From JBEBXQ01 sp040391535 (GTDB lineage Bacteria; Bacteroidota; Bacteroidia; Cytophagales; Spirosomataceae), in contig JBEBXQ010000117.1 of assembly GCA_040391535.1 (NCBI GenBank), positions 1-15,615 on the forward strand: a DNA stretch of 15,615 nucleotides, given 5' to 3'. Shown here in pieces: positions 1-6,123 of the stretch. The position numbers and the translations under genes were made by a program. Every line of letters begins with the position of its first letter. Position 1 is the stretch's first letter. The notes under the pieces were generated by a model that was not told the DNA's origin, did not search any database, and saw nothing but the letters and a program-made list of their open reading frames with translations.

Positions 1-10
1 GACCCGTTAG
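1..10. repeat. Possible right end of a truncated cassette-type repeat
   Basis: The window opens with GACCCGTTAG. This resembles the right-hand end of the inverted-repeat element that finishes at 850 (CGAACCGTTAC). It lies 44 bases before the GNAT start codon, where the end of a preceding cassette repeat would be expected. Only ten bases are visible, so this rests on similarity to the other copy and on position, and may be chance. Confidence 0.25.
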
Positions 11-53
11 TGGCTCCTCTGAATGACAGACCCGGCAATTATGATTTGGTAAG

Positions 54-587
54 ATGAATGAATTCCTGACAAACGAACTACTGACTTTAAGACCTGCCAA
101 TCTGCAGGAAAAAAGAAAAATATTTGATTGGGCGACAAATTCCAATCTGACAAGTGAAATGTTTGGATTACCGGTCTTTCCTGATTGTCCTGTCCCCACC
201 TGGACCGAATTTAATGACGATTATGAAGACTGTTTTTTTGAAGATTCACAACCGTTGAAAGGACGATGTTTTATAATTGAACATAACGGCGTGGAAATTG
301 GTCAGATAAACTATAATAAAATAGACCTGAAAACAAAGGAGACGGAACTTGACATCTGGCTGGCAGATAAACAATTTACAGGTAAAGGATTCGGAACAGA
401 GGCAATAAAAATGCTTTGCCGCTATCTCGACAAATCGTTCGGCTGCAAAACAATTTACATTGCCCCTTCAAAACGAAATGAAAATGCAATAAAAGCGTAT
501 AAAAAGGCCGGATTTTCTGAAACGGAAATATTGCCAGATCATTTTATTCCTGACTATGATGATACCGTTTTAATGATAAGGAAATAA
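54..587 (+). CDS. GNAT-family N-acetyltransferase
   Basis: This 177-residue protein is a GNAT-fold acetyltransferase that would move an acetyl group from acetyl-CoA to an amine on a small molecule or protein. The acetyl-CoA pyrophosphate-binding loop is visible as QFTGKGFG at residues 107-114, after a beta strand (ELDIWLAD). The typical C-terminal strand-helix follows (APSKRNENAIKAYKKAGF), with the asparagine/alanine/tyrosine pattern seen in RimJ-like and aminoglycoside 6'-acetyltransferase-like members. The full domain is present at normal family length. The ATG at 54 begins the conserved N-terminal strand (LLTLRPAN), so the start is credible although no Shine-Dalgarno site is seen. Substrate cannot be assigned; a link to aminoglycosides is only a distant possibility. 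It reads in the same direction as the next two small genes and is followed by an inverted-repeat element, which suggests a mobile or cassette-like origin. Confidence 0.9.
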   Translation: MNEFLTNELLTLRPANLQEKRKIFDWATNSNLTSEMFGLPVFPDCPVPTWTEFNDDYEDCFFEDSQPLKGRCFIIEHNGVEIGQINYNKIDLKTKETELDIWLADKQFTGKGFGTEAIKMLCRYLDKSFGCKTIYIAPSKRNENAIKAYKKAGFSETEILPDHFIPDYDDTVLMIRK

Positions 588-860
588 TGTTTATTACTTG
601 CGGGGGAAGAAAAAGTTTTGTTTTTTGTCCTGACAAGCATGACGAAATTATTTACAGGAAATGATAATTTTGGTTTTGCTTTAAACAAAAGAATATAAAA
701 GTAAAGCCACCGGATAAAAAGCCAGCTGTTAACCTGGGATTGGCAGCAGCAGAACTGACACAATACTATTTTGCTGAAGGAAGTACGTTTCTGATGCTAT
801 GGGAGCAGCAATGCTGAAAATGCCGCCTTCGGCAATACACGAACCGTTACCTTACTGTCA
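588..860. other. Gene-free spacer between GNAT and DUF2200 genes
   Basis: No convincing coding sequence is visible on either strand. The first 140 bases are AT-rich and show no clear terminator. The right half (728-850) holds an imperfect inverted repeat described separately. A small hairpin, TGCCG-CCTT-CGGCA, sits inside the right arm of that element. Confidence 0.6.
728..850. repeat. Imperfect inverted-repeat element A (attC-like)
   Basis: A left arm beginning TAAC at 730-733 and continuing through GGATTGGCAGCAGCAG is partly complementary to a right arm at about 814-849 that ends in GTTA (846-849). The right arm, starting CTGAAAATGCC, matches the right arm of the element after the DUF1801 gene at both ends: CTGnAAA, then CC-CC, then CGAA-C and TTA. 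A TAAC...GTTA-bounded imperfect palindrome of ~120 bp downstream of a small gene is the general form of an integron attC site. The arms do not fit the strict RYYYAAC/GTTRRRY consensus, so it may be a degraded attC, a related cassette repeat, or an unrelated palindrome. Confidence 0.4.
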
Positions 861-920
861 ATGTCAGACGATCACAGCAATCTGACGGATCACATTTCAC
901 AGATATTAAAAACATACAAC

Positions 921-1283
921 ATGAAAACAACTCCCGGACACGATGAGCGAATTGCAAAAATGACATTTGCGTCTGTGTATCCGCATTACGTCACTAAGGT
1001 AGTGAGCAAAGGCAGAACAACAGAAGAATTACATCAGGTCATAGAATGGCTTACAGGATTCGATAACAATAAGCTGCAGGAACTTATTGAGACGAAAGTT
1101 ACTTTTGAAACATTTTTTAAGAAGGCAGATTTGAACCCCAATGCACCACTGATAAAAGGGGTAATTTGCGGTTACAGGATAGAAGAAATTGAAAACCCAT
1201 TAACAAGACAAGCCAGGTATTTGGACAAGCTGGTGGACGAACTGGCGAAAGGGAAGAAGATGGAGAAAATTTTGAGACAGTAA
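921..1283 (+). CDS. DUF2200 family protein
   Basis: The 120-residue product matches my recollection of the DUF2200 family along its whole length. It has the opening block RIAKMTFASVYPHYV, the central block GRTTEELHQVIEWLTGF, the segment TFETFF, and the closing blocks LIKGVICGYRIEEIENPL and RYLDKLVDELAKGKKMEKIL. The function of this family is not known. I chose the ATG at 921 because family members usually begin a few residues before the RIAKMTF block. The frame is open to another ATG at 861, which would add 20 residues that do not look family-like; neither start has a Shine-Dalgarno site. No signal peptide or membrane segment is visible, so the protein is probably cytoplasmic. The gene is followed 11 bases later by the DUF1801 gene, so the two are probably co-transcribed. 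Confidence 0.85.
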   Translation: MKTTPGHDERIAKMTFASVYPHYVTKVVSKGRTTEELHQVIEWLTGFDNNKLQELIETKVTFETFFKKADLNPNAPLIKGVICGYRIEEIENPLTRQARYLDKLVDELAKGKKMEKILRQ

Positions 1284-1294
1284 TCAGAATTGTA

Positions 1295-1735
1295 ATGATG
1301 ACAAAGACCAGAACAACTTATACAGGGACAGACGTAATGGATTTTGTAAACTCCTATGTTGACAATGAACAAAAGAAAGCCGACAGTTTTCGCCTGATAG
1401 AACTGATGCAGGAATGGTCCGGCTTTGAGCCCAGAATGTGGGGACCGACCATTATCGGATTTGGCAATTATCATTACAAATATACAAGCGGACACGAAGG
1501 TGATGCTCCGGTTCTTGGGTTTTCTCCAAGAAAAGCTGCGTTTTCGCTCTACGTTTATTCAGAGACAGAAAGAAGTAAACTGGCATTAGCCGGTCTCGGT
1601 AAATTCAAAATGAGCAAAGCCTGCATCTATGTGAAAAAACTTTCCGACATCCATATATCAGCTTTGCAGGAACTCTGTACAGAATCAATTATGTACATTA
1701 ATGAACATTACGAATGTTCCTGCAGGACAAAATAA
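1295..1735 (+). CDS. DUF1801 domain-containing protein
   Basis: This 146-residue protein has the characteristic DUF1801 segments: VMDFVNSYVDNEQKKADSF near the N-terminus, the block GFEPRMWGPTIIGFGNYHYK at about residues 43-62, then SGHEGDAPVLGFSPRKAAFSLY and a C-terminal CIYVKKLSDIHISALQEL. Length and block order agree with single-domain members. The family's biochemical role is not established. Two successive ATG codons (1295 and 1298) are possible starts. It lies 11 bases downstream of the DUF2200 gene in the same orientation, which suggests one transcript. A second inverted-repeat element follows its stop codon, so this gene pair has the same gene-then-repeat layout as the GNAT gene. Confidence 0.88.
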   Translation: MMTKTRTTYTGTDVMDFVNSYVDNEQKKADSFRLIELMQEWSGFEPRMWGPTIIGFGNYHYKYTSGHEGDAPVLGFSPRKAAFSLYVYSETERSKLALAGLGKFKMSKACIYVKKLSDIHISALQELCTESIMYINEHYECSCRTK

Positions 1736-1769
1736 CGGACACGCTGACGAAAGACAGCAACACTGATGA

Positions 1770-1891
1770 TAACAGTGGTTTTGTGCTTAGCGGGGTGAAA
1801 GGCTTTGTATGAAAGTTTATGCTAAATTTGAAGAGGGAGTTCTTCGTATAGTTCTGTAAAGCCCACCCGAACGCGAAGCCCGAAACTTTTA
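1770..1891. repeat. Imperfect inverted-repeat element B (attC-like)
   Basis: The left arm starts with TAAC at 1770-1773 and runs through TGGTTTTGTGCTTAGCGGGG to about 1808. The right arm runs from CTGTAAAGCCC (1854) to about 1891. The reverse complement of the right arm aligns with the left arm through GTTT, a GCTT-GCG core, GGGTG and GGCTTT, with small bulges. This gives a long imperfect hairpin with a ~45-base loop. The arms resemble element A at 728-850 in position and end sequence. The terminal GTTA is not preserved here, so it may be a decayed copy. Confidence 0.45.
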
Positions 1892-1927
1892 CAGGGCATT
1901 TTAAAAGTGAAAAGATACATTCTGGTC

Positions 1928-1967
1928 ATATCAGCACTTTTATGGACTGACAAAATCCTGCTGATAT
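1928..1967. repeat. 9 bp perfect inverted repeat
   Basis: ATATCAGCA at 1928-1936 is exactly complementary in reverse to TGCTGATAT at 1959-1967, with a 22-base spacer. No T-run follows on either strand in the right place, so it does not look like an intrinsic terminator. It could be an operator or the foot of a transcript hairpin. Confidence 0.5.
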
Positions 1968-2030
1968 AAATGAAAATGAGGTAGTGGGAAAAAGAATATT
2001 TAACTGCACAGAAACGGAGAGCGACAATCC

Positions 2031-2066
2031 ATAACAGCAGCTATCTGTTAACAGCAAGACTGTTAT
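2031..2066. promoter_or_regulatory. Overlapping CTGTTA/TAACAG palindromes, candidate operator
   Basis: ATAACAG (2031-2037), the perfect palindrome CTGTTAACAG (2045-2054) and CTGTTAT (2060-2066) form a near-symmetric array: the outer pair are exact reverse complements, and each can also pair with half of the central palindrome. It sits 73-108 bases before the PQQ dehydrogenase start codon, a sensible place for a regulator site or alternative hairpins in the leader. Which protein would bind is unknown. Confidence 0.4.
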
Positions 2067-2138
2067 GATCAGTGCATTCACGGTAAAATTGTTGAGGTTA
2101 TATATAAAACAAAAATGTAAGGCACACATTTTGAACAT

Positions 2139-4226
2139 ATGAACAGATTTCTATGGGTTATTGGAGTGATAGTACTGGTCACCTCCTGTAAGAAGCAGGA
2201 AACTTCATGGCCGGGGTTTGGATATGACGCTTCAAACAATAAATTTTCAGAGCTCAGCCAGATTAATCTCCAAAACGTTAACCAGCTGGAACCGGTGTGG
2301 CAGTTTGAGGATGACAGCGAAAACGGCTCGTCGGTTTTGTTCAATCCTGTTGTGACAGGCGGTCGCATGTATGCTTTTCTTCCCACTGAAAAACTGGTAG
2401 CGCTGGATGCCGCCACCGGAAAGCTGATCTGGGAGTTTACTCCCGACAGCACGCTGGTAAGTACGTGGACACGGGGCATTACCTACCATCAGAACAAAGA
2501 AATCAGGGCCGGAACACTTCTGTTTGTTTACGGTTCTACGCTTTATTCGATCCTTGCGGAAACCGGAGAACTGAATACTTCTTTCGGTACAGCCGGAAGA
2601 GTAGACTTTTATACAGGCCTGTCGGTAAAAAAGGAAATGGAGCAAGATGTACACGTAACTTCCAATGCACCCGGAGTAATTTATGAAGATCTGTACATTG
2701 TGGGGTGTAAAGTACCCGATGAACTTCCCTCCACATCTGGTGACGTACGGGCTTTCAATGCCAATAGCGGGAGGCTGGAATGGGTATTTCATACGATTCC
2801 GGAAGAAGGAGAATACGGCGCTGACACCTGGCCGTCCGGAGCCCGTGAACGTAATGGAGGGGCTAACTGCTGGGGAGGAATGGCTCTGGATGCGCAACGG
2901 GGCATCGTGTATGTGCCTACAGCCTCACCCTCATTTGACTTTTACGGAGCAGACAGAGAAGGGCAAAACCTGTTTGCCAACTGCCTGATTGCCCTGGACG
3001 CCCGTACCGGAAAACGCCTCTGGCATTTCCAGACTACCCATCATGACCTTTGGGACAGGGATAACGGCTCTCCGCCTAATCTCCTGACCATAACACACGA
3101 AGGTAAAAAAGTGGATGTGGTGGCACTGGCCACCAAACTGGGTTACGTGTTTGTGTTTGAACGTGAAACCGGAAAACCTGTCTTTCCTGTTGAAGAAAGG
3201 CCTGTTTCTACGGCCAGTACTATGCCCGGTGAAAAACCCTGGCCTACGCAGCCGTTTCCCGTAAAACCCGGGCCCTTTACCCGGCAGGGTTTCAAAGAAG
3301 AATTTATTACAGACCTGAGTCCCGAGCTGAACGCTTATTTTAAAGAAGATATCCGTAAAAACAAATACCAGACCGGTATATACGATCCACCGGATCTGAA
3401 TGGCTCGGTAATTCTCCCGGCGGCACATGGCGGCTCAAACTGGGGCGGGGCAGCGGTAAATCCTCATACCGGCGTCATGTTTGTGAACGCCATCGATCTG
3501 CCGTGGTTTTTGCGGCTCACCAAAACGGAATCATTTGCCGCTCATAATGAACTGGAAGGTGACCAGCTTTTCAGCATGTACTGTTCAGCATGTCATGGAG
3601 CCGATAAAAAAGGGACTGATTTCGGACCCGATATCGTGCAAAAGTCAAAGCAGCGTTCAACAGAAAGCCTGGTTTCCCTGATCAGAAAAGGGGCTGAACC
3701 CATGCCGTCGTTTCAGCATTTGCCGCAGGTGCAGATCGATGCCATCGTTTCCTTTCTGAAAGAAGAGAAGATCGTAACTGCTTTCCCTGCTGATGAGAAA
3801 CCCAAGGAACCCTATGGTTTTTCAGGTTATGATTTCTATACAGATGCACAGGGTAACTTTGCCATTCAACCTCCTTACGGAACTTTGACGGCCATTGACC
3901 TGAACAGGGGCGAACTGGTGTGGCAGGTTCCGCTTGGTGAAGACAAAAAGCTGGGAATCAAAGGGTCTGGTCTTTTTAACCGTGGAGGCGGTATTGCCAC
4001 GGCAGGCGGTCTGGTCTTTATCGCGGCTACCAGTGATGCTACGCTGAGGGGATTTGATCAGCTGACCGGTAAAACCATCTGGGAAAAACCATTGCCCGGC
4101 GACGGTTACGGCATACCCAGCACTTATTCTTTAAACGGCCGGCAATACCTCACGGTAGGTGTAAGCCCGAATCCCGAAAAGGGGTTTAAAGGAGGCTATC
4201 TGACTTTTGCTTTGCCTGAAAAATGA
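2139..4226 (+). CDS. PQQ-dependent dehydrogenase lipoprotein with inserted cytochrome c domain
   Basis: This 695-residue quinoprotein would oxidise a sugar, polyol or other alcohol using pyrroloquinoline quinone and pass electrons to its own haem c. Residues 1-17 form a lipoprotein signal with a VTSC lipobox (Cys17), so it is probably membrane-anchored outside the cytoplasm. Beta-propeller blades follow, with repeated LDAATGKLIWEF-like motifs. HHDLWDRD (301-308) and Lys333 fit the glucose-dehydrogenase type: Asp306 and Lys333 have the same 27-residue spacing as the active-site Asp466/Lys493 that I recall for E. coli Gcd. A cytochrome c domain (about 470-550) carries CSACH at 482-486 and a likely axial Met522. 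The last blades resume after it. The vicinal cysteine pair of alcohol-dehydrogenase-type enzymes is not seen. No PQQ biosynthesis genes are in the window. The gene converges on the AraC regulator with 22 bases between stop codons. Confidence 0.9.
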   Translation: MNRFLWVIGVIVLVTSCKKQETSWPGFGYDASNNKFSELSQINLQNVNQLEPVWQFEDDSENGSSVLFNPVVTGGRMYAFLPTEKLVALDAATGKLIWEFTPDSTLVSTWTRGITYHQNKEIRAGTLLFVYGSTLYSILAETGELNTSFGTAGRVDFYTGLSVKKEMEQDVHVTSNAPGVIYEDLYIVGCKVPDELPSTSGDVRAFNANSGRLEWVFHTIPEEGEYGADTWPSGARERNGGANCWGGMALDAQRGIVYVPTASPSFDFYGADREGQNLFANCLIALDARTGKRLWHFQTTHHDLWDRDNGSPPNLLTITHEGKKVDVVALATKLGYVFVFERETGKPVFPVEERPVSTASTMPGEKPWPTQPFPVKPGPFTRQGFKEEFITDLSPELNAYFKEDIRKNKYQTGIYDPPDLNGSVILPAAHGGSNWGGAAVNPHTGVMFVNAIDLPWFLRLTKTESFAAHNELEGDQLFSMYCSACHGADKKGTDFGPDIVQKSKQRSTESLVSLIRKGAEPMPSFQHLPQVQIDAIVSFLKEEKIVTAFPADEKPKEPYGFSGYDFYTDAQGNFAIQPPYGTLTAIDLNRGELVWQVPLGEDKKLGIKGSGLFNRGGGIATAGGLVFIAATSDATLRGFDQLTGKTIWEKPLPGDGYGIPSTYSLNGRQYLTVGVSPNPEKGFKGGYLTFALPEK

Positions 4227-4248
4227 AAAAACATGCCTGACGCTCTGC

Positions 4249-5100
4249 TTATACCGGTTGCTTCCTGACCTCTTTCCGAAACTGTCCGGGGGATTTTCCG
4301 TGTACCTGTTTGAACTGTTTACTGAAATTAGCCCAATTCTGATACCCGCTGGCATAGCAGATCTCAGTAACAGACTGCTCTGTATTTTTCAGCAACTGAG
4401 AAGCATGAGCTATACGTATCTCGGTAAGAAACTGTATGTAGTTCTTTTTCGTAACCTTTTTAAAATAATGGCTGAATGCCGAAATACTCTGATGAGTAAG
4501 TGATGCTACATCAGAAAGCCGTATTTTTTGCCTGAAATGCTGCATTGAATACTCAAATACCCGATTAATAAGTGCCTCGTCATGAATGTAATAATTTTCG
4601 GGAGAACGGTCCAGCAATATAAAATGTTCATCCTGGCTGATTTCATGCAACATCGCAAGCAGCCCGGCCAATTGCTCAAAACCTTTTTTGTGCTCGAGTG
4701 CTGTAATCTGGCTACCGATGCTCGCAGCCAGTTCACCTCTGAGAAGCAGTCCGCTCGCCGAAAGCTGCAGCAGCCTTTTCATATGCTGCGTTTCAGGCAG
4801 GTGAAAAAAACGCTCTCCTAAAAACGCTTCCCTGAACTGAATCACCACCGAGCTCCCTTCGGCTCCTTCATGGCTTTTCCGAAACCAGTGCGGCAGGTTT
4901 TTTCCCAGAAAATAGACTTCGTTTTCGTGATATTCGCCGATAAAGTTTCCGATAAATGCCGTACCACTGCTTTTCCGGATCATCATGAGTTCATATTCAA
5001 TATGCTGATGCCATGGCGTCTCGAACCAGGGTGTAGTGTACGTACGGGCTACAAAAGAAGCCTCGCTGTCTACCGGAAGTTTTTGGAACAGAAGTTTCAT
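4249..5100 (-). CDS. AraC-family transcriptional regulator with N-terminal cupin
   Basis: This 283-residue DNA-binding protein has an N-terminal cupin-type sensor (HQHIEYELMMI at about 30-40, then GEYHENEVYFLG) that typically binds a small ligand. Its C-terminal AraC domain has two helix-turn-helix motifs. The first is IRLSDVASLTHQSISAFSHYF; the second is SVTEICYASGYQNWANFSKQF, followed by the usual GKSPGQFR ending. I chose the ATG at 5100 (MKLLFQKLP) because the upstream ATG at 5142 adds a 14-residue stretch unlike the family. The gene diverges from the dioxygenase/isomerase/oxidoreductase operon across a 186-base gap, the usual arrangement for a regulator of that operon. It also converges on the PQQ dehydrogenase gene. 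Control of the operon is inferred from position, not shown. Confidence 0.9.
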   Translation of the reverse strand: MKLLFQKLPVDSEASFVARTYTTPWFETPWHQHIEYELMMIRKSSGTAFIGNFIGEYHENEVYFLGKNLPHWFRKSHEGAEGSSVVIQFREAFLGERFFHLPETQHMKRLLQLSASGLLLRGELAASIGSQITALEHKKGFEQLAGLLAMLHEISQDEHFILLDRSPENYYIHDEALINRVFEYSMQHFRQKIRLSDVASLTHQSISAFSHYFKKVTKKNYIQFLTEIRIAHASQLLKNTEQSVTEICYASGYQNWANFSKQFKQVHGKSPGQFRKEVRKQPV

Positions 5101-5202
5101 AAGTATCAAAAATATGTTATTCCTGAAAAATATACAGGTCAATACCGGATTTTATTCAAAATAGCGGATAAAATAAAAAGAAAAACGGAGGAAGCCTGGC
5201 TC

Positions 5203-5229
5203 ACGATTGTTTTATATTTGTATAATCGT
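5203..5229. promoter_or_regulatory. Inverted repeat over the operon's candidate -7 box
   Basis: ACGATT (5203-5208) and AATCGT (5224-5229) are exact inverted copies separated by 15 bases, and the TATATTTG box (5213-5220) lies between them. A dimeric regulator bound here would cover the promoter. The site lies between the divergent AraC gene and the operon. AraC-family proteins often bind direct repeats instead, so the assignment is tentative. Confidence 0.35.
5213..5220 (+). promoter_or_regulatory. Candidate Bacteroidota -7 promoter element
   Basis: TATATTTG fits the TAnnTTTG consensus of Bacteroidota housekeeping promoters and is 67 bases upstream of the dioxygenase start codon. A matching -33 TTTG at the proper distance is not seen, which lowers confidence. 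A GAGGAG sequence at about 5256-5261 is purine-rich but too far (about 25 bases) from the ATG at 5287 to act as a normal ribosome-binding site. Confidence 0.35.
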
Positions 5230-5286
5230 TTGAGTATATTATTGAACTTTATATAGAGGAGAAAACTGTTTTATCTGAATTGTTCT

Positions 5287-6114
5287 ATGGAAAATTATCA
5301 GCTGACAGAAGAAGAAGTAAAAGCATATCACCGGGACGGCTATGTTATTGTGAGAAACTTTCTAAACCAGCGGGAAGTGGAAAAACTCCGTAACATTGCT
5401 ACAGGTGATGAAACCGTAAAAGTCAATGCTATTGACCTGAACGACATGACCGGAAAAAAAACCAGACTGACTCTATGGTATAAACCCGGAAACGATGCCT
5501 ACGGGTTATTGACGAAAAGTGAGCGGATGATTAAAAATGTAGATAAGCTATTGGACGGCACATCGGCAGTCTGCCATTTTCATTCCAAATTAATGCAAAA
5601 AGAACCACGGGTAGGAGGAGCCTGGGAATGGCATCAGGATTATGGCTACTGGTATAAAAATGAGTTTCTGTATCCGGATCAGATGATGTCAGTGATGGTG
5701 GCGATCACAGATGCCAACCGTGCCAACGGCTGTTTGCAGGTAATCAGAGGCTCCCATAAAATGGGACGGGTAGAGCACGGTTTTGCAGGGGAGCAGGTAG
5801 GGGCATCCCAGCGCTATGTTGACCTGTCATTAAAAACCATGGAGCATGTTTTTGTAGAGTTAAAAGCCGGTGACGCCCTGTTTTTTCATAGTAACATATT
5901 GCACCGCTCCGAAGCCAATAATTCAGACTATGCCCGCTGGTCTATCATTTCGTGTTATAACCGTGCCGATAATGTACCGTATAATGAACCCTCACAGAGC
6001 AGCACGGTGCCATTAGAGGCTGTGCCTGACAATGCGATTTTAGAATGGAACATCGGCGACCATTTAGAGGCATCCAATTTTCTGAAGAAAGAGGATGATC
6101 AGGCATTGAAATAG
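5287..6114 (+). CDS. Phytanoyl-CoA dioxygenase (PhyH) family protein
   Basis: This 275-residue protein belongs to the non-haem Fe(II)/2-oxoglutarate oxygenases, which hydroxylate an unactivated carbon while decarboxylating 2-oxoglutarate. The metal triad is visible as His116-x-Asp118 (in EWHQDYG) and His206 (in SNILHRS). Arg217 sits 11 residues after the distal His and would hold the 2-oxoglutarate carboxylate. This spacing closely follows human phytanoyl-CoA hydroxylase (His175, Asp177, His264, Arg275). The block NGCLQVIRGSHKMGRVEH and the start motif YHRDGYVIVRNFL are also typical. No signal peptide is present, so it should be cytoplasmic. It is the first gene of a tight operon with a TIM-barrel isomerase (9 bases later) and a Gfo/Idh/MocA oxidoreductase, suggesting a sugar- or polyol-like substrate; the true substrate is unknown. 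Confidence 0.9.
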   Translation: MENYQLTEEEVKAYHRDGYVIVRNFLNQREVEKLRNIATGDETVKVNAIDLNDMTGKKTRLTLWYKPGNDAYGLLTKSERMIKNVDKLLDGTSAVCHFHSKLMQKEPRVGGAWEWHQDYGYWYKNEFLYPDQMMSVMVAITDANRANGCLQVIRGSHKMGRVEHGFAGEQVGASQRYVDLSLKTMEHVFVELKAGDALFFHSNILHRSEANNSDYARWSIISCYNRADNVPYNEPSQSSTVPLEAVPDNAILEWNIGDHLEASNFLKKEDDQALK

Positions 6115-6123
6115 GTAAATACT

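Larger units (their letters stand above)
1736..2138. other. 403-base spacer upstream of the PQQ dehydrogenase
   Basis: No credible gene is seen. The stretch holds inverted-repeat element B (1770-1891), a 9 bp perfect inverted repeat at 1928-1967, and overlapping CTGTTA/TAACAG palindromes at 2031-2066, about 73 bases before the dehydrogenase start. AT-rich sequence at 2090-2115 could hold its promoter, but no clear TAnnTTTG box was found. Confidence 0.6.

Noticed and set aside
54..587. Naming the GNAT protein an aminoglycoside resistance enzyme
   Set aside because: Only general GNAT motifs are visible; the C-terminal pattern is shared by many acetyltransferases.
861..920. Upstream ATG extending the DUF2200 protein by 20 residues
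   Set aside because: The extra residues do not resemble the family, the start abuts the inverted-repeat end at 850, and the ATG at 921 gives the usual length.
1..1891. A canonical integron array
   Set aside because: No integrase, no attI, and the arms do not satisfy the RYYYAAC/GTTRRRY consensus; only a cassette-like hypothesis is reported.
2247..2897. 216-codon open frame on the minus strand inside the PQQ dehydrogenase gene
   Set aside because: It lies entirely within a strongly supported gene, shows no recognisable domain, and its composition is that of a complement of coding sequence.
5101..5142. Upstream ATG at 5142 for the AraC regulator
   Set aside because: It adds a phenylalanine/isoleucine-rich 14-residue stretch not typical of the cupin N-terminus; the ATG at 5100 fits better.
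5256..5268. GAGGAG followed by CTG as an alternative start of the dioxygenase
   Set aside because: A CTG start is rare, Shine-Dalgarno use is weak in Bacteroidota, and the ATG at 5287 begins a family-like N-terminus.
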